DNA from: Kutzneria buriramensis
GTDB taxonomy: Bacteria > Actinomycetota > Actinomycetes > Mycobacteriales > Pseudonocardiaceae
Reading direction: 5' to 3'
DNA length: 64,000 nt
Assembly: GCF_043575855.1 (NCBI RefSeq)
Contig: NZ_CP144375.1
Span: forward strand, 11,408,001-11,472,000
Part shown: one piece after another, positions 9,431 to 20,987 of the stretch
Numbering within the stretch: the stretch's first letter is position 1
Layout of the letters: each line of letters starts with the position of its first letter
The notes under the pieces: model-generated
Seen by the model: only the letters and a program-made list of their open reading frames with translations
What the model was told of the DNA's origin: nothing
The model's database searches: none
Position numbers and translations under genes: made by a program

Positions 9431-9757
9431 TCATTTGTCCTTGCCGGAGAAAATGCCGACGAGGTTCTTCGCCACGTCGAGGTGGTCCTTCACCCGCGGA
9501 TCGAGAATGGTGAGCAGCGTGACCGGCAGATCGGCCAGAAACTCTTTGACCGCCTGAACCGCTTGGGCGAATCGTCGGTCACACATCCGCCGTGTGACCG
9601 GATCGGCCGGCCCGCACGACGAACGTAGCCGGTACACGGGGTGGTTGCGACCGCGTCCAAACGGCGGATCAATGTGCGCTTGGACGCCCCGTCGTCGACC
9701 GCCTTCAGCGCGACAGACTCCGAACGTGCTGTCAGTGGCGTCCTCGTCGTCGGGCAT
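9431..9757 (-). CDS. Hypothetical small protein
   Basis: I do not recognise this 108-aa frame. The C-terminal half, about 51 residues from an internal ATG at 9586, is an ordered-looking mix of Leu, Val, Asp and Lys ending VGIFSGKDK. The N-terminal half is Arg/Gly-rich and less protein-like. A shorter gene of 9431-9586 is as likely as the full frame. No clear ribosome site is seen for either start. Confidence 0.3.
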   Translation of the reverse strand: MPDDEDATDSTFGVCRAEGGRRRGVQAHIDPPFGRGRNHPVYRLRSSCGPADPVTRRMCDRRFAQAVQAVKEFLADLPVTLLTILDPRVKDHLDVAKNLVGIFSGKDK

Positions 9758-9812
9758 GCGGAGAGCATCGGGTCGGCCGGAAACAGTGTTGTCCCGGCCG
9801 ACCCTCCGTCAA

Positions 9813-12800
9813 TCAGCCCGTGCAGCAGGAGTGGCGGCTGCCTGCCACGTAGTGCGGATCGTGCCACCAGAACTCGGCGTTGGACGGGTGGGCGGGCACC
9901 GGGGGCAGCATGCGGCTGGTGGCGATGCCGGTGGCGGGCGAGGTGAACGGCTTGAGCAGATCGTCCACAGTGAACAGTCGGCCGTTGCTGACGACGCTGC
10001 GGACGTTGGCGGCCTGTTTGATGTCGGAGAGGGGATCGCCGCCGAGGACGGACAAGTCGGCGTACGTGCCGGGGGCGATGCGGCCGAGGGGCTCACCCAG
10101 CAGCTCGGCGGAGTTGCGGGTGGCGGTCAGCAGGGCCTCGTACGGGGTGAGCCCGTACCGAACCATCGCCCGCAGGTTCATGTGCGTGCTGACGGCGGTG
10201 TGGTCGATGGGCGAATCGGTGCCGGTGACGATGCGGCCGCCGCCACGGACGGTGGTGGCGATCTGTGCGACCTGTTTGGCCAGGTCGGCCAGGGTGGCGG
10301 TCTGGTCGGTGGTGGCCGCGGTGTGGGCGGCGGCCGCGAGGGAGGCGTACTCCCAGGCGGGGTAGAGGGTGGTGACCCGCCGGTCGGTGACGAGGCTGGG
10401 GTCCTCGCCGAACAGGGCACTGGACACGAACAGCGTCGGCGTTCGGCCGGCGCCGGTCCGGTTGAACAAGTCGATGACGTCCTGGTAGCCGGCGCCGAGC
10501 GCGCTGACGGTGCGGGAGTAGCCGAGCCGGTTGGTGGCGCCGATGTGCTCCATGCCGTCGCCACCGAAGGCCAGCGCGGGATAGTGGTAGTGCGACGTCG
10601 CCAGCACGCCGCGCTGGTGCGCCCACTCGATCACCTGCCGCTGCCACTCGGGCCGCAGCCGCACGTAGCACTTCATCAGGTCGTAGTCGAGCGCCCCGGC
10701 GCGTTCTAGTTCCAGCGCGAGCTGACGTTCGTCGTAGGTGGGCCGCATGAAGTTGTAGAAGATCCGGGAACCGTCGATGGCCTCGCCGGTGGCGAAGTAG
10801 CGCGGCCCGATCCGCTTGCCGGACTGGACGGACTCGCGTTCCTCGACCATGTGGTACGCGGGGCTGGCCGGCGACCGGGTGGTGGTGATGCCCAGCGACA
10901 GCCACAGCCGACCCTGCCGAGCGCCGTAGCTGTACCCCTGCATCTCACGGTGGTTGTGGATGTCGACGATGCCGGGCATCACGACGCCGTCGCGGGCGTC
11001 GATCACCTCGCCGTCGACGCCCGGGCCGCTGGGACGGACGGCGGTGATGCGGTGCCCCTCCACGATGACGTCCACATTGGACTGGAGGGTGGGGCTCTGG
11101 CCGTCCCAGAGCCTGCCGGCGCGGATCACCAGCCGCCCGCGCGGCTGGGAGTTGGTCCAGCTCAGCCCCACCGGAACGGTCCGCGGCGCGCCGCCGTCGA
11201 CGCCGATCAGCCGCAGCCGCCCGTTGTTCAGGTACAGCAGGTGCTGCGAGTCGCCGTGCCAGGTGGGGGCGTCGGTGACCTCGTCGTTGATCGGCTTCGG
11301 AGTCCCGGCGAAGGTCCCGTCCGGGTGCACATCGACGACGTGCAGCAGGCTGCCGAGGACGAAGGCCATCTTGGTGCCGTCGGGCGACCAGACCGGGCCG
11401 TCGTCGCCGCGGGTCTGTAGCGACCGCTGCGGCAGCGGGTCGACGTATCTGGCGGCGCCGGTGGCCCGGTTGACGAGCAGGATCTTGCTCAGGCCCTCGC
11501 GGAAGCGGGCCGAGTGCGGCACGACCGCAGCCAGCGCGATCACGCTGCCGTCGGGCGACCACGTGGGCTTGCCCGGCTCGAACGTCGCGGCGAACACGTT
11601 CTGCACCGCGCCGGTGGCGACCTCGACGGTGTGCAACGCGCCGGTCTGGTCCAGGAACGCCAGGAACTTGCCGTCACGGGACCAGGACCCGGAGACGGCG
11701 GCCGCGCCGGGCAGGTTGGTCAGCTGCCGGTCCTGGCCGGTGGCCAGGTCGCGCAGCCAGATGTCGAGCTTGCCGGCCCGGTCGGTGGAGTACGACAGGT
11801 ACCGGCCGTCCGGCGACCAGGCCGGATCCGACTTCCACCAGTCGTCGCCGGTGAGCGGCTTCGGCGGCTGGCCGATGGTCATGGTGTAGATGTCGTTGAG
11901 CGCGCGGAAGGCGACCTGCCGGCCGTCCGGCGACAGCACCGGGCTCCCGATGCCGACGACCGGCTTCGGCCGCGGCGAGTCGAAGTCACGCCGGCGCTTG
12001 ACGTACCGAGCCGGCTCGACGTCGACCGGCGCGGTGAACGCGATGGCGGCGGCCGCCCCGCCGGCCAGCGACCGCCGCCGCAAGGCGCCGTCCGCGCTGT
12101 ACACGAAGTCGTTGCCGTGGAAGGAAACCCGGAACGGGAACACGTCCTCGCCGGTGACCAGCGGCTTTCCCGACACGTACAGCTCGGTGGTGGCCGGCGG
12201 GTTCGGGGGCGGGGGACCGGTGACCAGGTTGTAGACGAGGTCCTTGCCGTCAGGCGTCCACGTCGGGCCGTGCAGCAGCTGAGTGCCCGGCACGGTGATC
12301 GCGGTGCTGCGGCTGCCGTCGGCGACCGTGACGACGTCGATGCGGGTGCCGGCGGCCACGAAGGCGACCTTGGCGCCGTCGGGCGACCAGGCCGGCTCGT
12401 ACTCCTCGACGGGAGTGTCGGTCAGCTGGGTGATCTTGTTGGTGGCCAGGTCGAGCAGGTGGATGCCGTAGCTGCCGGTGAGATCGGACGAGAAGACGAT
12501 CGTGCGGCCGTCGGGCGAGAACCGCGGCTCGCGGTGGTCGAACGGCCCCTGCGTGAGCTGGCGTAACCCGGTGCCGTCGCGGCGGATCGTCCAGATGTTG
12601 AAGTTGCCGTCACGGTAGGACTGGAACGCCAGCGTCCGGCCGTCCGGCGACCAGTCCGGCTGGGCGATGTCCATCAGGTCGTCGGTGAGCCGCTTGGCCG
12701 CGCCGCCCGCGGCCGGCAGCAGCCACAGCACGCCGAGCAGGTCCATCGCGATCGTGGCGCCGTCCGGGGAGACCTGCCCGGCGACGTTGGTGCCCTGCCG

Positions 12801-12929
12801 GACCGCCAGCGGCGTCCCAGCTCGATCGGGCGCGCCGGCCGCGACCGGCGGACTGGGCAGTTCGATGCCGGTCAACGCGGCGGCGCCGGCGACGCCGGCC
12901 AGGAATTCCCGCCTGTTCACAGCGGACAT
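9813..12929 (-). CDS. Secreted beta-propeller / amidohydrolase fusion protein
   Basis: 1038 aa. The N-terminus MSAVNRREFLAGVAGAAAL is a twin-arginine signal. Residues of roughly 40-620 are a TolB/DPP-IV-like beta-propeller, with many SPDGR or WSPDG turns. The C-terminal part (about 630-1030) is a metal-dependent amidohydrolase with the HxH motif in GIVDIHNHREM, further histidines in TSHYHYP and MEHIGATN, and the aspartate in VTGTDSP. It should hydrolyse a cyclic amide or peptide-like substrate outside the membrane; substrate unknown. It is a single-gene unit preceded by a G-rich ribosome site. Confidence 0.88.
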   Translation of the reverse strand: MSAVNRREFLAGVAGAAALTGIELPSPPVAAGAPDRAGTPLAVRQGTNVAGQVSPDGATIAMDLLGVLWLLPAAGGAAKRLTDDLMDIAQPDWSPDGRTLAFQSYRDGNFNIWTIRRDGTGLRQLTQGPFDHREPRFSPDGRTIVFSSDLTGSYGIHLLDLATNKITQLTDTPVEEYEPAWSPDGAKVAFVAAGTRIDVVTVADGSRSTAITVPGTQLLHGPTWTPDGKDLVYNLVTGPPPPNPPATTELYVSGKPLVTGEDVFPFRVSFHGNDFVYSADGALRRRSLAGGAAAAIAFTAPVDVEPARYVKRRRDFDSPRPKPVVGIGSPVLSPDGRQVAFRALNDIYTMTIGQPPKPLTGDDWWKSDPAWSPDGRYLSYSTDRAGKLDIWLRDLATGQDRQLTNLPGAAAVSGSWSRDGKFLAFLDQTGALHTVEVATGAVQNVFAATFEPGKPTWSPDGSVIALAAVVPHSARFREGLSKILLVNRATGAARYVDPLPQRSLQTRGDDGPVWSPDGTKMAFVLGSLLHVVDVHPDGTFAGTPKPINDEVTDAPTWHGDSQHLLYLNNGRLRLIGVDGGAPRTVPVGLSWTNSQPRGRLVIRAGRLWDGQSPTLQSNVDVIVEGHRITAVRPSGPGVDGEVIDARDGVVMPGIVDIHNHREMQGYSYGARQGRLWLSLGITTTRSPASPAYHMVEERESVQSGKRIGPRYFATGEAIDGSRIFYNFMRPTYDERQLALELERAGALDYDLMKCYVRLRPEWQRQVIEWAHQRGVLATSHYHYPALAFGGDGMEHIGATNRLGYSRTVSALGAGYQDVIDLFNRTGAGRTPTLFVSSALFGEDPSLVTDRRVTTLYPAWEYASLAAAAHTAATTDQTATLADLAKQVAQIATTVRGGGRIVTGTDSPIDHTAVSTHMNLRAMVRYGLTPYEALLTATRNSAELLGEPLGRIAPGTYADLSVLGGDPLSDIKQAANVRSVVSNGRLFTVDDLLKPFTSPATGIATSRMLPPVPAHPSNAEFWWHDPHYVAGSRHSCCTG

Positions 12930-13034
12930 GACGTTCCCACCCCCAAGTGAGCCGTTTCCGCCAGGCTAGATCAACTGGTGGAGGGTTCACCGGGCTTTGG
13001 CCCATCGGGCGGGCAAAGGCGACCTGATCGATCC

Positions 13035-14003
13035 TCAGCCGCGGCGTTCGTGGCGTTCGGTCGCCCGCTGCATCCGGGCGACGTGATCACGGAGGTAGTC
13101 GACGAGCTCCATCGGCTCCAGCACCTCGAACTCGAAGCCGAGCATGCTGATGAACACCGTCATGCCGACGAGCGAGTCCGCGCCCGCGTGCAGGATGCAG
13201 CTGCTGTCGTCGACCGGCTCCAGCTGGCCGGAGGTGGGCGTCACCTTCTCGGCGACCTCGTCGATCGGTGCGTGGATCAGGAACTTGCCCTCGAACTTGT
13301 ACGCCCGGTTGGTCACGCCACGGGACACGTAGGTGGCGGCGTCGGCCGGCGGTGTGCGGGGCTGGAACCGAGGCCCGGTCGGTGTTTTCGGTTGGACCCG
13401 GTCCAGCCTGAAGGTCCGCCAGTCGGCGCGGTCGAGATCCCACGCCAGCACGTACCAGCGCCGCCCCATGTTGACGAGACTGTGCGGCTCGACCTGCCGA
13501 CGGCTGTCGGCGCCGTCGTGGGTGCGGTAGTCGAAGCGCAGCCGCATGTGCTCCCGGCACGCGCCGGCGACGAGTGCCAGCACCTCGGCGTCCACGCTCG
13601 GCCCGTACGAGGACGTGCTGACCACGACCGCTTGCAGCGCCGACACCCGGTGCCGCAACCGTGACGGCAGCATGTGCTCCAGCTTGGTCAGCGCGCGGAT
13701 TGACGTCTCCTCGATGCCGGTGACGCTGCCGGCCGCGGCGGTGCGCAGGCTGATGGCGACGGCGACCGCCTCCTCGTCGTCCAACAGCAGCGGCGGCAGG
13801 GTGACGCCGACGCCGAGCCGGTAGCCGCCGGCGACGCCGGGGGAGGCGTCGACCGGATAGCCGAGGTTGCGCAGCCGGTCCACGTCGCGGCGGACGGTGC
13901 GGACGTCCACCTCGAGCCGGGTCGCGAGCTCGGCGCCGGTCCAGTCCTGACGGGCCTGGAGCAGCGACAGGAGGCGCAGCAGCCGCGCGGAGGTCTCCAA
14001 CAC
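13035..14003 (-). CDS. WYL domain transcriptional regulator
   Basis: 322 aa. An N-terminal HTH_11/DeoR-like winged helix (LLRLLSLLQARQDWTGAELATRLEV and RTVRRDVDRLRNLGYPVDA) is followed by a WYL ligand-sensing domain (about 140-210) and a C-terminal WCX extension. The start is uncertain: GTG at 14003 gives the usual N-terminus ETSARLLRLL, while an ATG at 14024 adds seven residues. It is divergent from the AlkZ-like glycosylase gene, 60 bp away, and may regulate it. Such proteins often sense single-stranded nucleic acid or nucleotides. Confidence 0.85.
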   Translation of the reverse strand: MLETSARLLRLLSLLQARQDWTGAELATRLEVDVRTVRRDVDRLRNLGYPVDASPGVAGGYRLGVGVTLPPLLLDDEEAVAVAISLRTAAAGSVTGIEETSIRALTKLEHMLPSRLRHRVSALQAVVVSTSSYGPSVDAEVLALVAGACREHMRLRFDYRTHDGADSRRQVEPHSLVNMGRRWYVLAWDLDRADWRTFRLDRVQPKTPTGPRFQPRTPPADAATYVSRGVTNRAYKFEGKFLIHAPIDEVAEKVTPTSGQLEPVDDSSCILHAGADSLVGMTVFISMLGFEFEVLEPMELVDYLRDHVARMQRATERHERRG

Positions 14004-14065
14004 GAACGCCAGTCTGCCACCCATTCCGGACTGACTCTGTCCGCAATGCCGCCTAGGCTGCCGCC

Positions 14066-15145
14066 ATGACCGTGCTGACCCGTCGAGCCCTCAACCGGGC
14101 CCTGCTGCACCGCCAACTCCTGCTGCGGCGGTGGAAGCTGTCCCCGGCCAGGGCGATCGAGCGGCTCGCCGGCCTCCAGGCGCAGGCGACGAACCCGCCG
14201 TACTACGCGCTGTGGACCCGGCTGGAGGGTTTCCGCCGCGATCAGCTCACTCGGCTGCTTACTGACCGGCGGGTCGTCCGGATCGCGTTGATGCGCTCGA
14301 CCCTGCACATGGTCACCGCCGACGACTGCCTGGCCTTCCGGCCCACACTCCAGTCCGTGCTGGACCTGTCCTACGCCCGCAGCGTGCACAGCCGGCACGT
14401 GCAGGGCATCGACCTCGACGATCTGGCGAAGTTCGCCCGAGACCTCATCGAGGCCGACCCGATGACCAACGCCGACCTCGGCCGCGCGCTGAGCGACCGC
14501 TGGCCGGATCGGGACGTGACGGCGCTGCTCAACGCCGTGCGCACGAAGCTCGCGGTCGTTCAGCTGCCGCCGCGCGGCGTGTGGGGCGTCGGCGGCCAGC
14601 CGACCGGCACCACAGCGGAAACCTGGCTCGGGCGGTCCCTCGCGCCCATCTCTCCGGACGATCTCGTGCTGCGCTATTTGGCGGCATTCGGTCCCGCCGG
14701 CGTGATCGACACCCAGACGTGGTCGGGCCTGACCCGGCTGCGGGAGGTCTTCGACCGGCTGCGCCCGCGGCTGCGGACCTTCACCGACGAGTCCGGCACG
14801 GAGCTGTTCGACCTCCCGGACGCGCGCCGCCCGCACCCGGACACCCCGGCGCCGGTGCGGTTCCTGCCGGAGTTCGACAACTCGCTGCTGTCCTATGCCG
14901 ATCGGACGCGGATCATCGCCACCGAGCACAAGCCGCACGTGTTCACCGTCAACGGCATCATCCGGGGCACGGTGCTGGTGGACGGATTCGTCGCCGCCAC
15001 CTGGAAGCTCGCGCCGGACGCCCTGACGGTCACGCCGCTGGTACCCCTCAAAGAACGCGACGACGTCGAGGCGGAGGCCCACCGGCTGGCCGCCTTCGCC
15101 GACGCCGAGGTGCCGATCCGAGTCCTTGCCAAACCGGCAACATAG
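14066..15145 (+). CDS. AlkZ-like DNA glycosylase (HTH_42 family)
   Basis: 359 aa, of the HTH_42/YcaQ superfamily made of tandem winged helices. Residues 38-40 are Gln-Ala-Gln in LAGLQAQATNPP, matching the QxQ catalytic motif of AlkZ-like (AZL) glycosylases; YcaQ/AlkX proteins have QxD. AlkZ removes bulky or crosslinked purine adducts and gives self-resistance in genotoxin producers. That this copy has such a role is inference from the motif. Neighbours are a divergent WYL regulator and a methyltransferase gene 60 bp downstream. Confidence 0.82.
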   Translation: MTVLTRRALNRALLHRQLLLRRWKLSPARAIERLAGLQAQATNPPYYALWTRLEGFRRDQLTRLLTDRRVVRIALMRSTLHMVTADDCLAFRPTLQSVLDLSYARSVHSRHVQGIDLDDLAKFARDLIEADPMTNADLGRALSDRWPDRDVTALLNAVRTKLAVVQLPPRGVWGVGGQPTGTTAETWLGRSLAPISPDDLVLRYLAAFGPAGVIDTQTWSGLTRLREVFDRLRPRLRTFTDESGTELFDLPDARRPHPDTPAPVRFLPEFDNSLLSYADRTRIIATEHKPHVFTVNGIIRGTVLVDGFVAATWKLAPDALTVTPLVPLKERDDVEAEAHRLAAFADAEVPIRVLAKPAT

Positions 15146-15205
15146 TTTGCCGGCGAGCCCGGCCGCGTCGCACGGTGTACGACTGAGACACCGAGGAGGG
15201 ACGCG

Positions 15206-16075
15206 ATGGCACACGGACACGGCCACGGACATCGGGACGACGACTACGACTGGGCGTCGATCGGCGAGGAGATCGAGCGCAACGCCGAGGTCCACCACGA
15301 CTACCTGGACCAGGCCATGGACTGGCTGCGGGCACAGGTGGACGAGCCGGCGCGGATCGTCGACGTCGGCAGCGGCCCCGGTGTCGCGGCGTGCGCGCTG
15401 GCCGAGACGTTCCCCGGCGCCGAGGTGGTGGCGGCCGACCGCGCACCGGAACTGTTGGCCCGCGCGGCGAAGCGGGCCGAGCGGCTCGGCGTGAAGATCT
15501 CGACGCAGGAGGCGGACCTGCCGGCCGCGTTCCCGGAACTCGGCGCGGCGGACCTGATCTGGACCAGCGGGGTGATGCACCACATCGGCGACCAGCAGGA
15601 CGCGCTGAACCAGCTCGCCGCCCTGCTCCGGCCCGGCGGCGTGCTGGCCGTCGTGGAGGGCGGCCTGCCGCTGAGGTTCCTGCCGCGCGACATCGGCATC
15701 GGCCGGCCGGGCCTCCAGTCCCGGTTGGACGCGGCCAACGACGCCTGGTTCACGGACATGCGCAACGGCCTGCCCGGATCGACGCCGATCGTGGAGGACT
15801 GGACGGCGATGCTGGCCCGCGCCGGCCTGATGCCCAGCGCCAGCCGCACCTTCCTGGTCGACCTGCCGGCGCCGCTGGACACCGAGCCGCGGCTGCTGCT
15901 GCGGGACATGCTTGTGCGGCAACGGGAAATGCTCGGCGACCGGATCGACGCCGAGGACCACGAGGTGATCGACCGGCTGGTGCACGACGAGGACCGGGCG
16001 AGCCTGCTGTGGCGGCCGGACGTGTTCCTGCTCAACGCCCGCACGGTGCACTCGGCGCGGCGACTCGGCGGCTGA
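15206..16075 (+). CDS. Class I SAM-dependent methyltransferase
   Basis: 289 aa. The start ATG follows GAGGAGGGACG. The first residues are a His/Gly-rich stretch MAHGHGHGH, a possible metal-binding tail. The Rossmann domain has motif I VDVGSGPGVAACALAE and the motif LIWTSGVMHHIGD typical of methyltransferase family 11/25 proteins. Substrate unknown. It follows the AlkZ-like gene by 60 bp on the same strand and may be co-transcribed. Confidence 0.85.
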   Translation: MAHGHGHGHRDDDYDWASIGEEIERNAEVHHDYLDQAMDWLRAQVDEPARIVDVGSGPGVAACALAETFPGAEVVAADRAPELLARAAKRAERLGVKISTQEADLPAAFPELGAADLIWTSGVMHHIGDQQDALNQLAALLRPGGVLAVVEGGLPLRFLPRDIGIGRPGLQSRLDAANDAWFTDMRNGLPGSTPIVEDWTAMLARAGLMPSASRTFLVDLPAPLDTEPRLLLRDMLVRQREMLGDRIDAEDHEVIDRLVHDEDRASLLWRPDVFLLNARTVHSARRLGG

Positions 16076-16666
16076 TCAGCTGCACATTGCAGAATGCGAG
16101 AGCTGTATCGTTCTCGTAGTGGCGCGCCACTATTTCGGCGACGGCAAGCAATTGTTTTCTGACAGCGTTGTCACCGCCACTGGGCCAATTCCGGCCGGGC
16201 GTGCGCCGGGCACGATTCTCGCCCCCGCACCCCGGCCGGCGCCAGTGCCCTGGCGTGACCACTGGCGACGCGCCCGTTTGTGTCCAGACTGGACACTGCT
16301 CTATCGGAACTCCTAGTCCGCCGAGGTTAGGCTTCGCGCACCAGTCGTCCTGGACAGAGGGGATCCGCTGGTGGGACGAGTCCTTTCCACACGCTACGAG
16401 CGCCGTGCCGGCATCAAACGGGTGACATCGCCGCCCGTACCGACGCGCGCCGAACCGATCACGCCGCCCCGGCCGGCGCCGCCCAGCGGCGGCAAACACC
16501 GTGTTCGGGCCGACCGCCCCGGTCCGTCCACACCGGACATACAAGCGTTCATCGACCGCAGAGTTAAATGTCTCGTAACGTCTGGCCACTGGAATTGGTC
16601 ATGAGAACGAGCCAAGGTAGACGCATCCCGGGAGAGATCTCAGCCATCGGCGCCAGGAGGATGGTC
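16076..16666. other. Gene-free interval before stress protein
   Basis: About 590 bp. Frames on both strands are short or have implausible composition, and none has a recognisable domain or a good ribosome site. The first 60 bp are A/T-richer than the surroundings. The interval probably carries the promoter of the stress-protein gene; I could not define -35 or -10 boxes. Confidence 0.4.
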
Positions 16667-17536
16667 ATGGCGCAAGCGCACGCCGCCGCCACGCTCAACG
16701 CACCAGTAGTCACCCGAACCACAATCGTCACCACGGTCGCCGCCGCACCCGTCGTGACCAAACGGATAGCGGTCGGCACGGACGGTTCGTACTGGGGTGA
16801 CGCGGCGCTGGGCTGGGCCGCGCGGCACGCCTGCGTCGTCGGCGCCGAACTCGATGTGCACCAGGCCGACCGGCGATATGTCGACATCCCGGCCGACATC
16901 CCCAGTGACGCCGGCATCGGCGCCACGCTGCGCTCCATGCCCATGCTGCCGGTGCGGATCCTGCGCAGCGGCCCCGATCCGGTCGGCACGCTGGTCGGCG
17001 CCAGCAAGGACGCCGACCTGCTGGTGCTGGGCTGCCGCGGCCACCACCACGGCACGCTCGGCGTCGGCCGCAGCGTGGTGCCGGTAGTCGCCCGCGCCCG
17101 CTGCGACACGGTGGTCGTGCGCGGCCTGCCGTCCTCGCTGCACGGCCGGACCCGCTGGATCACGGCCATGATCCGTGGCGGCCAGGAGGACGTGGACCTG
17201 CTGGCCAAGGTGGCGAAGCTGGCCACCTCGCTGCAGGCCAAGGTGCGCGTCGTGCACGTGACCCCGCCGGCCGGGCCGCGCTGGCTGCCCGAGCAGATGG
17301 GGTCGGCCACCGTGCTGGAGCGCGCCGCCGCACAGCTGGTGAAGCTGGCGCCGAAGCTCACCCCGGAGCTCCGCTCGTTCGCCTGCCAGCCGCCGGAGGC
17401 CGCGGTCGCCTGCCCCGACACCGATCTGCTGGTGCTCGGCCAGGGCGACGCGAATGGGGACCGGACCCGGCTGGATCCCATGACCAAGGCCGCCCTGTAC
17501 CATTCCCGATCGCCCGTCCTGGTGATCCGGAACTGA
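16667..17536 (+). CDS. Universal stress protein
   Basis: 289 aa from the ATG at 16667, 6 bp after AGGAGG; the frame is open further upstream. A first UspA domain begins KRIAVGTDGSYWGDAALGWAARHA and ends with VLGCRGHHHGTLGVGRSVV, a variant of the ATP-binding G-2x-G-9x-G(S/T) loop. The second half (about 165-289) is a more divergent Usp domain ending SRSPVLVIRN. Tandem-Usp proteins are common dormancy or stress proteins in actinomycetes. A paralogue follows 100 bp downstream. Confidence 0.85.
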   Translation: MAQAHAAATLNAPVVTRTTIVTTVAAAPVVTKRIAVGTDGSYWGDAALGWAARHACVVGAELDVHQADRRYVDIPADIPSDAGIGATLRSMPMLPVRILRSGPDPVGTLVGASKDADLLVLGCRGHHHGTLGVGRSVVPVVARARCDTVVVRGLPSSLHGRTRWITAMIRGGQEDVDLLAKVAKLATSLQAKVRVVHVTPPAGPRWLPEQMGSATVLERAAAQLVKLAPKLTPELRSFACQPPEAAVACPDTDLLVLGQGDANGDRTRLDPMTKAALYHSRSPVLVIRN

Positions 17537-17636
17537 ACCAATCCCGCCCGGCCCCTGGCGATTTCGATTGTCTGGGTGCAGAGTGTTCCAGGTATCCCAG
17601 TACGTGCGAGAATCCCTGTGCCGCCAGGAGGGTCGC

Positions 17637-18443
17637 ATGCCGAGAGTGCTGCCGAGCGCGTCGACTCGTCCAGACCATGTTGCCCCGGAAGGATTCGACC
17701 CCGCCGTCGTGGTCGGCGCGGACGGCTCGCCATGGGGCTCGGCCGCGCTCGGCTGGGCGGCCCGGTACGCCTGGCTGCGCGGCGAGGCGCTCACCGTCTA
17801 CGCGGACGCCCCCCATCCGGGTGAACCCACGGCAGCAGACCAATTGGCGACCATGCAGCCGTTGCCGGTGCACATCGAGGAGAGCAGTGGCGACCCGCTG
17901 CGCACGCTGGTGCCGGCCAGCGAAGGCGCGGACCTGGTGGTGCTGGGCTGCCGCGGCCGGCAGCACACCACCATCGGGCTCAGCCGGTGGGTGGTCCCCG
18001 TCGTCGCCGCCGCGCACTGCGACACCGTCGTGGTGCGCGGCCTGGACGCCGCCGTGCACGGCCTGCACTCGGTGATCACCGCGCTGGTCGACGGGGGCGA
18101 GGAGGACCGGCCGGTGCTGCGCCGCGCCGCCCAACTCGCCGCCACCTTCCACGCCAAGCTGCACGTCGCCCACGCCTGGCCGACCCCGTCCGGCCGGCAG
18201 GCCAGCCCGTCCGGCGACGCCCACGGCGAGGTGCTCGACCTGGCCAAGGACTACCTCGCGGCGGTGAACCGCCAGCTGTCGGCCAACTTCGAGGCGGTGC
18301 GGGCGCAGCCGTACGAGCTCGTCGCCACCCGTACCCACACCGACCTGATCGTCGTCGGCTCGGGCGGCCCCGGCCGGCTCGGCAGTGTCACCCGGGACGC
18401 CCTGCACCACGCGCTGTGCCCGGTGCTGGTCGTCCGGCCCTGA
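17637..18443 (+). CDS. Universal stress protein (paralogue)
   Basis: 268 aa from the ATG at 17637 after GGAGGGTCGC. Two Usp domains are present: VVVGADGSPWGSAALGWAARYAW opens the first and VVGSGGPGRLGSVTRDALHHALCPVLVV closes the second with a good nucleotide-binding loop. It is clearly related to the preceding gene (both have SxWGxAALGWAARxA and VLGCRGR/H), so the pair arose by tandem duplication. Cytosolic; exact role unknown. Confidence 0.87.
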   Translation: MPRVLPSASTRPDHVAPEGFDPAVVVGADGSPWGSAALGWAARYAWLRGEALTVYADAPHPGEPTAADQLATMQPLPVHIEESSGDPLRTLVPASEGADLVVLGCRGRQHTTIGLSRWVVPVVAAAHCDTVVVRGLDAAVHGLHSVITALVDGGEEDRPVLRRAAQLAATFHAKLHVAHAWPTPSGRQASPSGDAHGEVLDLAKDYLAAVNRQLSANFEAVRAQPYELVATRTHTDLIVVGSGGPGRLGSVTRDALHHALCPVLVVRP

Positions 18444-18528
18444 ACCTCCGCGTCACAGGGACGAGTCGCCATACGTCAGGTAGACAGTGGGCAGATGCCC
18501 GCGTCCGCCGGACCCGTATGGAGACCCG

Positions 18529-20907
<2,379 letters not shown>

Positions 20908-20917
20908 CCTGCGGCGG

Positions 20918-20954
20918 CACAACGTGAGACACACTTTCGGTGTGTCTCACGTTG
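20918..20954. terminator. Perfect 16-bp stem hairpin after uvrA-like gene
   Basis: ACAACGTGAGACACAC and its exact reverse complement flank the loop TTTCG. There is no T-tract, which is usual for actinomycete hairpins. It lies 11 bp after the uvrA-like stop codon and just upstream of the operator of the next operon. Confidence 0.7.
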
Positions 20955-20959
20955 TCCAC

Positions 20960-20975
20960 ATACCGACTGGTCGGT
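20960..20975. promoter_or_regulatory. Perfect TetR-type operator TACCGAC-N2-GTCGGTA
   Basis: The 16-bp inverted repeat TACCGACTGGTCGGTA is perfect and lies 12 bp before the GTG start of the HAD gene. This pattern is typical of operators of TetR-family regulators, including several that control acyl-CoA catabolism. No tetR gene adjoins this operon. Confidence 0.7.
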
Positions 20976-20987
20976 ACTATCGCCACC

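Noticed and set aside
16373..16382. GGGACGAGTC, repeated at 18458-18467 near the stress-protein genes, as a DosR-type box
   Set aside because: The DosR box needs a 4-bp centre between GGGAC and GTCCC; here the spacing is wrong and the second copy lacks symmetry. A shared decamer is weak evidence.
16032..16589. Open frame of 185 codons on the minus strand
   Set aside because: It overlaps the 3' end of the methyltransferase gene, has no domain or ribosome site, and its composition is not protein-like.
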